Shown here one piece after another: positions 8,303-16,197 of a DNA stretch of 41,440 bases. Origin of the DNA: an uncultured Novosphingobium sp. (lineage in GTDB: Bacteria > Pseudomonadota > Alphaproteobacteria > Sphingomonadales > Sphingomonadaceae); contig CAMPIM010000018.1 of the NCBI GenBank assembly GCA_946886365.1, positions 1 to 41,440 of the forward strand, in the 5' to 3' direction. The translations under genes and the position numbers were made by a program. Within the stretch, counting starts at the first letter, position 1. Each line of letters starts with the position of its first letter. Under the pieces are notes generated by a model. The model did not search any database. It was not told where the DNA came from and saw only the letters and a program-made list of their open reading frames with translations.

Positions 8303-8559
8303 CCGCCAGTGACCGGCGGAAAGATCGCTAGCTCTTTCGCTTCCCCGATCACTGTTTCGAGCGGCACAAAGTGCTGATCCAACGCTGCGCGCAGCCGCCC
8401 GGTATCACCCAAAGCTTCAGCATAGCGGCCTCCACGTTCCGCAAGCTGCGCAATCAGATTTGCGACACTCATATCGGCGCTAGGCCGATCGACCTGCTCA
8501 CCATCGCAGCCGATGATTTCTCGCACCCAGGCGAAATAGAGGATTTCGAGTTTAACCAC
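8299..8559 (-). CDS. moaD: Molybdopterin synthase sulfur carrier subunit MoaD
   Basis: This 86-residue ubiquitin-fold protein ends in PPVTGG. The terminal Gly-Gly is the residue pair that is adenylated and thiocarboxylated before sulfur transfer. The start codon is GTG at 8559-8557. The only nearby ATG is out of frame and soon meets a stop. It begins three bases after the pgsA stop codon and overlaps moaE by four bases, so pgsA-moaD-moaE form one transcription unit. The adenylating enzyme MoeB is not in the window. Confidence 0.92.
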   Translation of the reverse strand: MVKLEILYFAWVREIIGCDGEQVDRPSADMSVANLIAQLAERGGRYAEALGDTGRLRAALDQHFVPLETVIGEAKELAIFPPVTGG

Positions 8560-8562
8560 GCA

Positions 8563-9126
8563 TCAGTCCATATGCTTGATACCGACCCGCAGATAGTCCC
8601 AACCGGTGATCAAAGTCAGTATTGCTGCGGCCCAGAGGGTCACGATACCCAGCGACTGAACCAGGGGAAATGCGGGCACCGCGCCCGCCAGGATCAGGGC
8701 ACCCAAGGCTATCAGCTGAAAGGTGGTTTTCCACTTGGCCAAGCGGGACACCGGCACCGAAACCTGAAGTCCTGCCAGAAACTCACGCAGCCCCGACACG
8801 GCGATTTCACGCAGTAGAATGATCATGGCGGCAGCAATGTGGATACCCGCGATGTCCCGAGTGGCGGCCAACATCAAGATGACTGCGCCAACCATGATCT
8901 TGTCGGCGATGGGATCCAGAAAGACGCCCAGCTTCGAAACGGTCCCTTGGGCTCGCGCCAGATAGCCATCGAAATAGTCCGTGATGCCCATCAAACAATA
9001 AAGCCCAAAAGCAAAGGCATAGCCGGTCGTCCAGCGAGCACCGACCTCTGCGGGCCAGAGCAACGCGACAAGCAACGGGACGGTCAGTATCCGCGAAAGC
9101 GTCAGCAGATTGGGCAGCGTCAGCAT
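8563..9126 (-). CDS. pgsA: CDP-diacylglycerol--glycerol-3-phosphate 3-phosphatidyltransferase
   Basis: This 187-residue integral membrane enzyme makes phosphatidylglycerophosphate, the committed step to phosphatidylglycerol and cardiolipin. The CDP-alcohol phosphotransferase motif is present as DYFDGYLAR...G...LGVFLDPIADK (DG-x2-AR-x8-G-x3-D-x3-D). The N-terminal LPNLLTLSRI and four to five further hydrophobic segments fit the family. I chose the ATG at 9126 because LTLPNLLTLSR is the usual N-terminus; the frame stays open upstream to 9273. A strong hairpin (9128-9152) lies directly before this start. It leads the moaD-moaE genes and faces a phospholipid-type transporter. Confidence 0.94.
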   Translation of the reverse strand: MLTLPNLLTLSRILTVPLLVALLWPAEVGARWTTGYAFAFGLYCLMGITDYFDGYLARAQGTVSKLGVFLDPIADKIMVGAVILMLAATRDIAGIHIAAAMIILLREIAVSGLREFLAGLQVSVPVSRLAKWKTTFQLIALGALILAGAVPAFPLVQSLGIVTLWAAAILTLITGWDYLRVGIKHMD

Positions 9127-9127
9127 G

Positions 9128-9152
9128 GCGGCGGACTGCCACAGTCCGCCGC
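9128..9152. repeat. 11-bp inverted repeat touching the pgsA start codon
   Basis: GCGGCGGACTG (9128-9138) and CAGTCCGCCGC (9142-9152) are perfectly complementary around a 3-base CCA loop. On the minus strand the stem ends one base before the pgsA ATG, so it covers the position where a ribosome-binding site would be. No T run follows, which argues against a terminator. Confidence 0.75.
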
Positions 9153-9267
9153 ATAGCACAAGCAGCCGTGATGAGGGACCGCTTCTCATTCGGATGCGTT
9201 GGACAGCCGACGCGGCAGCCGCTAGACCCCGCTCCGCTCGTCCACAGCGAAGAAGACCTTCTTGCCT

Positions 9268-10563
9268 ATGCAAGCCTCACTCAGGCTCCTTAACAAGCGA
9301 CGTTTCCTGCCGCTTTTCATCACTCAATTGCTCGGGGCCTTTAACGACAACCTGTTCAAAAATGCGATGGTGCTGTTCGTCGTGTACAGCGTCTATAATG
9401 ACGAACGGTCGGAAACCTGGTTCAGCGCATTGGCGACGGGCATATTCATCCTGCCATTTTTCCTTCTGTCCGCGCTGTCCGGCCAACTCGCCGATCAGCG
9501 GGACAAGGCCGTCATCATACGATATGTAAAAGCAGCCGAGATCGCCATAATGCTGGTGGGCGCCATTGGCCTGGGGCTAATCTGGAGCGGCATAGCGATC
9601 CATGGCGTGGCCATTCCGCTGTTGCTTTGCGCACTCTTTGCGATGGGCGTCCATTCCACTTTCTTCGGCCCGATCAAATACGCCATCCTGCCTCAGCACC
9701 TGCATGATGACGAAGTGCTTGGCGGCACAGGCCTGGTAGAGGCTGGAACTTATATCGCCATCCTTGCCGGAACGATCCTGGCGGGCCTGATTCCCGTGGA
9801 GGTCGCAGCCATCGGCATCGTCGTGACAGCTGCGATCGGCTATGTGGCAGGCCGGGAAGTTCCACCCGCGCCTTCATTGCTCGAACGGCAGCCGATCGAC
9901 TTCCACATCATCCGGTCTTCGATCGCGCTGGTGCGGGGTACAATGCATATCCGGCGCCTCTATCTGGCCATCATGGCAATCAGCGTCTTCTGGGCCGTCG
10001 GGTCAATCCTGTTCATCCAGTTCCCGCCGCTCGTCAAAAATGTGCTGGCGGCGGACAAGTCGGTGGCCAGCTTGTTCCTGGCGATCTTTTCCGTGGGCAT
10101 CGCGATTGGGTCGATCGCGATCAACCGGCTGCTGCAGGGGCATGTGTCGGCGCGTTACGCACCCGCGTCCGTTATTGGCATGGGCCTGTGCATCGTCGCG
10201 TTTCACATTGTGTGTGATCTATGGACGCCTGACGGAAGCGGCGCGATGCTCTCGCTCAAGGGCTTTCTTGCCCATCCCCTGGCGCTAGCATTATCGGCAT
10301 GCCTGCTTGGTGTGGCGACATTCGGCGGCATGTTCGTGGTGCCGCTTTATGCATTCCTCACGACGACGGTCGAAAAGTGCGAGGCTGCCCGCACCGTAGC
10401 CGCTAACAACATCGTCAATTCAGGGGCCATGGTTCTGGGATCATTTTTTGCCATTGGCCTCAGCATCGCAGGCATGTCTGTCATCGACCAGCTTTTGCTG
10501 GTGGCGGCGCTATGCCTCCCCTGCGCCTGGATCGCATGGACGCTTCACAAAGCCTGCGACTGA
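9268..10563 (+). CDS. MFS transporter of the lysophospholipid-transporter (LplT) type
   Basis: This protein of about 431 residues has twelve likely membrane helices. The N-terminal FLPLFITQLLGAFNDNLFKNA and GVHSTFFGPIKYAILPQ segments match the LplT-like transporter domain, which in many bacteria is fused to acyltransferase and acyl-ACP synthetase domains. Here it stands alone. LplT flips lysophosphatidylethanolamine and lysophosphatidylglycerol across the inner membrane for re-acylation. The divergent pgsA neighbour agrees with a phospholipid role, though the substrate is inferred. An in-frame TTG at 9262 could also serve as start; I prefer the ATG at 9268. Confidence 0.82.
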   Translation: MQASLRLLNKRRFLPLFITQLLGAFNDNLFKNAMVLFVVYSVYNDERSETWFSALATGIFILPFFLLSALSGQLADQRDKAVIIRYVKAAEIAIMLVGAIGLGLIWSGIAIHGVAIPLLLCALFAMGVHSTFFGPIKYAILPQHLHDDEVLGGTGLVEAGTYIAILAGTILAGLIPVEVAAIGIVVTAAIGYVAGREVPPAPSLLERQPIDFHIIRSSIALVRGTMHIRRLYLAIMAISVFWAVGSILFIQFPPLVKNVLAADKSVASLFLAIFSVGIAIGSIAINRLLQGHVSARYAPASVIGMGLCIVAFHIVCDLWTPDGSGAMLSLKGFLAHPLALALSACLLGVATFGGMFVVPLYAFLTTTVEKCEAARTVAANNIVNSGAMVLGSFFAIGLSIAGMSVIDQLLLVAALCLPCAWIAWTLHKACD

Positions 10564-10573
10564 GGACCCCGGA

Positions 10574-10756
10574 TCAGAAGATGAAGCTGTAGAAGGCCGT
10601 AAAAAATGCGCAGAAGCTCAAAACAAACAGCTTCCAGTCACTCTCATCTGAGGTAGTGGGCGAAGCGTCCTTCACCGTCAGGACGTGACGAGGAAACCGC
10701 TGACGAAAGGGATGGCGGGCAGCTTCGTTCGTAAGGATAAGCGGACGTGTTCGCAT
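10574..10756 (-). CDS. Small single-pass membrane protein, hypothetical
   Basis: This 60-residue frame has a basic N-terminal half (HPFRQRFPRHVLTVKDA), an acidic patch (TSDESD) and one C-terminal hydrophobic helix, WKLFVLSFCAFFTAFYSFIF, at the very end. That layout resembles small sphingomonad proteins I believe recur in this family, but I cannot verify it. It occupies most of the 313-base interval 10564-10876 between the transporter and the penicillin-binding protein genes, which otherwise holds nothing I can name. No strong ribosome-binding site precedes the ATG. Confidence 0.5.
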   Translation of the reverse strand: MRTRPLILTNEAARHPFRQRFPRHVLTVKDASPTTSDESDWKLFVLSFCAFFTAFYSFIF

Positions 10757-10876
10757 GGAATCGAGTTAACGCCTGATTCACCATTTCGGCCACCCATTAT
10801 CGTGGTTAACACGAGAGTGTCCCGAGACAGGACGCTATTGACTGTATCAATCTGATAATACAGCATACTGGAGCCA

Positions 10877-12925
10877 ATGAAAGATCCCCTGCCCGCGCCT
10901 CAGCCCGATCAGCCACCCCGCGAGTTCGGAGCAGGGCCACCCAGCGCCTTCGCTCCATCCACGCCATGGCGAAGGCGGCTGCATGTCACAGGATGGATCG
11001 TCGCTGGACTGCTCGCACTGCTGATGCTCGTGATAGCCTGGCTGGCAGTCACCGCACCGCTTTCGCGATCGTTGAAGCCGATCGCGCCGCCAAGCGTCAG
11101 CCTCATGTCGGCCGACGGCCATCTCATCGCCCGGCGCGGCGCGATAATCGATCGCCCCGTTTCGATGGCAGATCTGCCCAAACATGTCCCCCAAGCCTTC
11201 ATGGCGATCGAAGACAGGCGCTTTTACAGCCATTGGGGCGTCGATCCGAGAGGCATAGTACGAGCCGCCTGGCATAATCTATGGTCGGACGGTTCGTCGC
11301 AGGGCGGGAGCACCATCACCCAGCAGCTTGCCAAGGGTGTATTCCTTTCCAGCGACAGAACTTTCGGACGAAAAGCGCGGGAGGCGCTGATTGCCTTCTG
11401 GCTGGAAGCATGGCTGACCAAGGATCAGATTTTCGAACGCTATCTGTCGAACGTTTATTTCGGCGACAATGTCTATGGATTGCGCGCGGCTTCGCTGCAC
11501 TATTTCAGCCGCCAGCCCGAACGGCTCACCATTCCGCAGGCCGCAATGCTCGCGGGATTGCTGAAGGCGCCCTCTCGCCTTGCGCCGACTACAAATCTGA
11601 AAGGAGCACGGGAGCGCGCCGCCCTGGTGACGCAGGCGATGGTGGACGCTGGCTATATCAGCAAGGCCGAACGCAACGGGCTGCGCCCAGCGCGGCTGGA
11701 CGTGCGCGAAACGCCCGATCCGACGACCGGCACCTATTTCGCCGACTGGGTGCTGCCCGAGGCGCGTGACCGCGCGGGCGCGGTTTATGGAGCACAGACT
11801 GTTCCAACGACGCTCGACTGGCGGGTCCAGCGCCTGGCCGAAGCGGCAATCCGCCGGGCACCTCTAGGCCAAGCCGAAGCAGCTCTGGTGGCGATGAAGC
11901 CCGACGGCAGCGTCGTGGCCATGGTCGGCGGCAAAAATTATCGCGCCAGCAGCTTCAACCGGGCCGTGCAAGCAAAGCGGCAGCCCGGATCGACCTTCAA
12001 GCTCTTCGTATATCTGGCCGCATTCCGATCCGGAATGACGCCGGAGGATTTTATCGAGGACACGCCGATCACCAGCGGGACCTATCGGCCCGCCAACCAC
12101 GGCGGCAAATATCGCGGGCGCATCACCTTGCGTCAGGCATTCGCGGCGTCGAGCAATGTGGCGGCAGTTAGATTGACACAAAAGGTGGGCGTCGATGCTG
12201 TCATAAAGGTGGCGCGCGACCTGGGCATCACGGCGCCGCTGACAGAAAATCTCAGCCTTGCGCTGGGCACGTCCGAAATTCCGCTCATCCAGCTCGCGCA
12301 GGCTTATGCCACCGTAGCTGCGGGTGCCTATCCCGTCATCGCCCACGGCCTGCCTCCCGAAGAACAGGGGTGGTTCGGCCGCCTAATGAGCCGTCAGCGT
12401 CACTTCAGCCAGGATCAGCTTGAAATGATCCGCGATCTGTTGTCGTCAGCCGCAAACCGGGGAACGGGCAGTGCAGCGGCACTTCGCACCAGCACATTCG
12501 GCAAGACGGGAACCACCCAGGATAGCCGTGACGCGATCTTCGTGGGTTATGCCGGTGGGCTGGTGACGGCCGTCTGGATCGGCAATGATGATAATGCCCC
12601 GCTCCCCGGCGGCGCGGCAGGCGGCGGCGTTCCTGCGCGCATCTGGCGAAACTTCATGGCCGGAGCAATCAACGAACCTGTCGAAACACCGCCCGAACAA
12701 CAGGATAGCGACCTCGTCAACGCAATCGCGAATGTGACGGTGGAAGGGGGCCTGGGCAATATGAGCCTGGGGGTCGATGACAATGGTGTGTCGGTCAACA
12801 TAGGCCCCAATCAGCTGCGCCTGCCCATCGGCCAGCCTGAAGCGCCACCCTCCCCCGCCGTCCCCGCTACGCCGCCGCCGCGGATCGTGCCGACACAGCC
12901 GACCGATGAAGGCCAGGAACCTTGA
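10877..12925 (+). CDS. Bifunctional class A penicillin-binding protein (PBP1 family)
   Basis: This 682-residue protein builds and cross-links peptidoglycan in the periplasm. A Pro-rich cytoplasmic tail and one membrane helix (about 38-60) precede the GT51 glycosyltransferase domain, which has catalytic Glu112 in AIEDRRFYSHWGVD and GGSTITQQLAK at 143-153. The transpeptidase domain carries all three active-site motifs: Ser372-x-x-Lys375 in PGSTFK, Ser425-Ser426-Asn427, and Lys543-Thr-Gly. The C-terminus ends in a Pro-rich low-complexity tail (about 643-682). The length is shorter than E. coli PBP1A (about 850), consistent with the lack of an inserted OB domain. A GGAG lies just before the ATG. 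No partner division genes are adjacent. Confidence 0.92.
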   Translation: MKDPLPAPQPDQPPREFGAGPPSAFAPSTPWRRRLHVTGWIVAGLLALLMLVIAWLAVTAPLSRSLKPIAPPSVSLMSADGHLIARRGAIIDRPVSMADLPKHVPQAFMAIEDRRFYSHWGVDPRGIVRAAWHNLWSDGSSQGGSTITQQLAKGVFLSSDRTFGRKAREALIAFWLEAWLTKDQIFERYLSNVYFGDNVYGLRAASLHYFSRQPERLTIPQAAMLAGLLKAPSRLAPTTNLKGARERAALVTQAMVDAGYISKAERNGLRPARLDVRETPDPTTGTYFADWVLPEARDRAGAVYGAQTVPTTLDWRVQRLAEAAIRRAPLGQAEAALVAMKPDGSVVAMVGGKNYRASSFNRAVQAKRQPGSTFKLFVYLAAFRSGMTPEDFIEDTPITSGTYRPANHGGKYRGRITLRQAFAASSNVAAVRLTQKVGVDAVIKVARDLGITAPLTENLSLALGTSEIPLIQLAQAYATVAAGAYPVIAHGLPPEEQGWFGRLMSRQRHFSQDQLEMIRDLLSSAANRGTGSAAALRTSTFGKTGTTQDSRDAIFVGYAGGLVTAVWIGNDDNAPLPGGAAGGGVPARIWRNFMAGAINEPVETPPEQQDSDLVNAIANVTVEGGLGNMSLGVDDNGVSVNIGPNQLRLPIGQPEAPPSPAVPATPPPRIVPTQPTDEGQEP

Positions 12926-13062
12926 CGTGATTGACGGGTGAACTCGGCTGACGGCATGCCCGGCGCGACGACATGCCGCCAATGCCGCAGCCAAACTGCG
13001 AATAATCTACCGATGATATCTGCGGCCTTTCTCAGGCGGCCTAGCTGCACTACAGGGGAAGC

Positions 13063-13485
13063 ATGAGCGCCCCCCTCTACAACAAGGACATATTGCGCCT
13101 CGCCGCCAGTATCCCGCATCACCGGCGACTGGCACAGCCGCAGGCAACCGCAGAAAAACGATCGCCCACTTGCGGATCACGAGTGACAGCTGACGTAAGA
13201 ATGGAAGGTGGGAAGCTGGTCGAGCTAGGTCTGGACGTTAAAGCCTGCGCACTCGGCCAGGCTTCGGCTGCGCTTATGTCGGCTCAGGCAATTGGCCTGA
13301 CAGCAGCCGAACTCGAGACCGCGCGAGACAAGTTGACTGCGTATCTCGCTGGCGAAGGCGATGATCTGAATTTCTGGCCGGGGTTGACCGTCCTCGCTCC
13401 AGCCCGTGGATATTCGGCGCGTCACGCCTCCATCCGGCTTAGTTTCGAGGCGGTGGCAGAAGCCGCACGCGCGGCGGAGGCCTGA
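13063..13485 (+). CDS. NifU/IscU-like iron-sulfur scaffold homologue with altered ligands
   Basis: This 140-residue protein resembles the NifU N-terminal/IscU scaffold fold: LYNKDILRLAASIPHHRRL at the N-terminus, Cys37 in SPTCGSR and Cys62 in VKACALGQASAALM. In canonical scaffolds the first cysteine is followed by Gly-Asp and a third cysteine lies near the C-terminus. Here the Asp position is Ser39, and the C-terminal region (ARGYSARHASIRLSFEA) has no cysteine. Cluster assembly by the usual mechanism is therefore uncertain. It overlaps the next antiporter gene by one base (TGATG), so the two are translationally linked. No isc or suf genes are nearby. Confidence 0.78.
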   Translation: MSAPLYNKDILRLAASIPHHRRLAQPQATAEKRSPTCGSRVTADVRMEGGKLVELGLDVKACALGQASAALMSAQAIGLTAAELETARDKLTAYLAGEGDDLNFWPGLTVLAPARGYSARHASIRLSFEAVAEAARAAEA

Positions 13486-15305
13486 TGCCTACTCCCCCTG
13501 CGGCGGCGGCGCACGCGCCCCTCAACGCAACCGACCTCCTCCTGTCCGAAGGCGTAATCCTGCTGGGTGCGGCGGTGCTGTTCGTCATGCTGTTTCGCCG
13601 TTTCGGCCTTGGCGCAGTGCTAGGCTATCTGGTTGCCGGAGCGTTGGTCGGCCCACAAGGGCTTGGCCTCGTAGGCGGGGCGGAATCGAAGCTGGCGATT
13701 GCCGAAATCGGCATCGTCCTGCTGCTTTTCCTCGTCGGCCTTGAACTTCATCCGGCACGGCTCTGGCGATTGAAACGCGACATCTTTGCCCTTGGCCTTG
13801 CCCAGGTGGTGATGTGCGGTTTGGCTTTGACCGCGATCATCTATTTTTCGACCGGCTTCACCTGGGGCGCAGCTATTGCGCTCGGCCTCCCCCTGGCGCT
13901 GTCTTCCACGGCACAGGTTCTGCCCAGCCTTAAAAGCAGTGGACGCATCAACTCTCCTTTTGGTGAGAAAGTCTTTTCGATCCTGCTTTTTCAGGATTTG
14001 TCGATCGTCCCGCTGATCACCATTGTGGCGGCATTGTCACGCAACCCCGCGGATGTTGGAGGCCCGCCCGGCATCCAGCTTGCGGGCTATACGGTTGCTG
14101 CCATTGCGGGACTGGTACTGGCTGGGCGTTTCATCCTTCGCCCTCTGCTTCAGCTAGTGGGACGGTTGGGCGAGCGTGAATTGTTCGTGGCAGTCGGATT
14201 GTTCACGGTTCTTGCCGCCGCTGCCCTCATGCATGCGCTTCACCTGTCCACGGCGCTGGGCGCGTTCGTCGCAGGCGTGATGCTGGCCGACTCTCCTTAT
14301 CGGCATGAGATCGAAGCGGATGTAGAACCATTCCGGTCGATCCTGCTGGGTCTGTTCTTCCTCGCGGTCGGGATGGTGCTGGATTTGCATGCCGTCGCGG
14401 CGAACCCCTTGTTCGTCATCGGCATGGCGGCGATGCTCGTCATGACAAAGGCATTGCTGATCACCGGCCTTGCCCGGCTGTTCGGCATGGAATGGACGCA
14501 GGCGATCGGCGCGGGCCTATTGCTCAGCCAGGGCGGCGAGTTCGGATTTGTTCTTTTCGCCCAGGCGCAAAACGCCCTTTTGATAGCTCCTCAGGGCGCA
14601 AGCCTGTTCAGCGCGATTGTGACCTTTTCCATGGCCACGACGCCATTTCTCATGCTCTTTGCCCGAAGGCTGGAGTTCGCGCAGCCGAAAGGTCAGCAGA
14701 ATCCCGTCGGCCCGGACGAGGCAACGCGCGGAACCGCGATCATCGTGGGCTATGGGCGTTTCGGACAAACTGTCGCCCAGATGCTGATGGGGCACGGGTT
14801 CGAGGTCGTACTGATCGACAAGAAGCCCGCCCAGATCGAGGTGTCGAGCCGGTTCGACATGAAAGTCTATTATGGCGATGGCACGCGAATCGATTTGCTC
14901 CGCCGTTCCGGAGCCGAGGAAGCCCGCTTGATCGCTTTCTGCCATGATGATCCGTCGCTGGACAGCCGGATACTGGAACCTATCGCCGAGGCATTCCCTC
15001 AGGCCGCACTGCTCGTTCGCGCCTTCGATCGGCGGCAGTTGCTCGCATTGAAAGACATGGATCTTGCGGGAGTGGTTCGTGAGGTTTTCGAATCCGCCAT
15101 TTGCATGGGGATCCAGGCGATGGACACGCTGGGCGTGCCACAGGCGGAAATAGAAGAGGTTGAACGCAAATATCGTGAAAATGACGATCAGCGGCTGACG
15201 GTCCAGGGCGAGCAAGGAACGTTGCTGGCCGCCAAGGAACTGATGTTCAGGCCCGGCAGGCGGATGCGCCTGATGGCTCGGGGAGAAGAAGAGGAAAACG
15301 CATGA
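13485..15305 (+). CDS. CPA2-family cation:proton antiporter, KefB/KefC-like
   Basis: This 606-residue protein has an N-terminal Na+/H+-exchanger domain of about twelve or thirteen helices (residues 20-395), including GYLVAGALVGPQGLGL and FLVGLELHP. The segment LFQDLSIVPL is the ion-binding region of KefB/KefC proteins. A cytoplasmic RCK/TrkA-N domain starts near residue 415 with the nucleotide-binding GYGRFGQ and continues VLIDKKPAQIE and YYGDGTR. KefB/KefC are glutathione-gated potassium efflux systems; whether this one is gated that way cannot be told. No KefF/KefG-type accessory gene is adjacent. It overlaps the following DUF423 gene by four bases. Confidence 0.9.
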   Translation: MPTPPAAAAHAPLNATDLLLSEGVILLGAAVLFVMLFRRFGLGAVLGYLVAGALVGPQGLGLVGGAESKLAIAEIGIVLLLFLVGLELHPARLWRLKRDIFALGLAQVVMCGLALTAIIYFSTGFTWGAAIALGLPLALSSTAQVLPSLKSSGRINSPFGEKVFSILLFQDLSIVPLITIVAALSRNPADVGGPPGIQLAGYTVAAIAGLVLAGRFILRPLLQLVGRLGERELFVAVGLFTVLAAAALMHALHLSTALGAFVAGVMLADSPYRHEIEADVEPFRSILLGLFFLAVGMVLDLHAVAANPLFVIGMAAMLVMTKALLITGLARLFGMEWTQAIGAGLLLSQGGEFGFVLFAQAQNALLIAPQGASLFSAIVTFSMATTPFLMLFARRLEFAQPKGQQNPVGPDEATRGTAIIVGYGRFGQTVAQMLMGHGFEVVLIDKKPAQIEVSSRFDMKVYYGDGTRIDLLRRSGAEEARLIAFCHDDPSLDSRILEPIAEAFPQAALLVRAFDRRQLLALKDMDLAGVVREVFESAICMGIQAMDTLGVPQAEIEEVERKYRENDDQRLTVQGEQGTLLAAKELMFRPGRRMRLMARGEEEENA

Positions 15306-15628
15306 TCCCGGTCCTGGCCTCGCTTTCAGCGGCGCTCGCCATCGCTGCAGGCGCTTTCGGCGCCCATGGTGCATCCAGCCACGAAGCAGCCGAATGGTTG
15401 CGGACTGGCGGCTTGTATCAGTTGATCCACGCGGTTGCCGCGTTGACGCTGGCCAATGGCGCGCGCGGGCCGGCGTTGCTGCTTCTGGCGGGCGCCGCGA
15501 TCTTCGCATTCACCCTCTATGCCATGGCCATGGGAGGTCCGCGTTGGCTAGGCGCTGTGACGCCTATTGGTGGCACGTTGATGATTGCGGGTTGGTTGTG
15601 GGCGGCTTGGGCCTATTGGCGCGGCTGA
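15302..15628 (+). CDS. DUF423 membrane protein
   Basis: This 108-residue protein has four hydrophobic segments. The opening SAALAIAAGAFGAHG, followed by QLIHAVAAL and a C-terminal GGTLMIAGWLWAAWAYW, is characteristic of the DUF423/YgdD small membrane family. The biochemical function is unknown. Its ATG overlaps the stop of the antiporter gene (ATGA), so scaffold, antiporter and DUF423 form a three-gene unit. Confidence 0.85.
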   Translation: MIPVLASLSAALAIAAGAFGAHGASSHEAAEWLRTGGLYQLIHAVAALTLANGARGPALLLLAGAAIFAFTLYAMAMGGPRWLGAVTPIGGTLMIAGWLWAAWAYWRG

Positions 15629-15674
15629 CAGGCCGCCCTTGCCCCCAAACCCGCCCACGCATAGATTGACCCAT

Positions 15675-16139
15675 ATGGCCGAACACCATCATCATCACGA
15701 ACCCACTGGCGCAAGCCTGGCCGACGCAGCCCGCAACGCGCTGGAAGCGCAGAACGAGCAGTGGACGCCCATGCGCGCTGCGATATTCGATGCGCTCGCC
15801 GCCGAAGAAAAGCCGACGTCGGCCTATGACATTGCCGACAGCGTCTCCAAGGTTCGCGGAAAGCGAGTGGCGCCGAACAGCGTCTATCGTATCCTCGACC
15901 TGTTCGTGGCGAACAACATTGCCATGCGCGTGGAAAGCGCGAACGCCTATATCGCCAACGCACATCCGGGCTGCCATCATGATTGCATCTTCCTCGTCTG
16001 CCGCAACTGCAAGGAAGCGACCCATGTCGATAACGATGTGGTGACGAACAACGTTCGCGCCGTGGCGGAACATCAAGGATTCCGGGCAGAACGGCCCGTG
16101 ATCGAGATACTCGGAACCTGCGCCAAGTGCGTGGCATGA
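15675..16139 (+). CDS. zur: Fur-family transcriptional regulator, Zur-like
   Basis: This 154-residue Fur-fold repressor has a winged helix (TPMRAAIFDALAAEEKPTSAYDIAD, then APNSVYRILDLFVANNIAMRVE) and a dimerisation domain with GCHHDCIFLVCRNC. Cysteines 109, 112, 149 and 152 form two CxxC pairs for a structural zinc, as in Zur and other Fur proteins. The HHDCIFLVCRNC region and the short C-terminus resemble alphaproteobacterial Zur more than Fur or Irr; the metal is inferred. The N-terminus carries five consecutive histidines (residues 4-8). The frame is open upstream, but the ATG at 15675 gives the expected length. dxs follows. Confidence 0.82.
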   Translation: MAEHHHHHEPTGASLADAARNALEAQNEQWTPMRAAIFDALAAEEKPTSAYDIADSVSKVRGKRVAPNSVYRILDLFVANNIAMRVESANAYIANAHPGCHHDCIFLVCRNCKEATHVDNDVVTNNVRAVAEHQGFRAERPVIEILGTCAKCVA

Positions 16140-16197
16140 AGCAGGCGTTGCGCTTTGGTCAGGAACGGCTTAGCGCGCTTGGGAGTCTATGCCTTTA

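Noticed and set aside
9127..9273. Upstream extension of pgsA by 49 residues
   Set aside because: The added peptide is Ala/Arg-rich and unlike PgsA N-termini. The ATG at 9126 gives the expected MLTLPNLLTLSR start.
14517..15509. Minus-strand open frame of 330 codons opposite the antiporter gene
   Set aside because: It is antisense to the RCK domain and DUF423, and its translation shows no motif.
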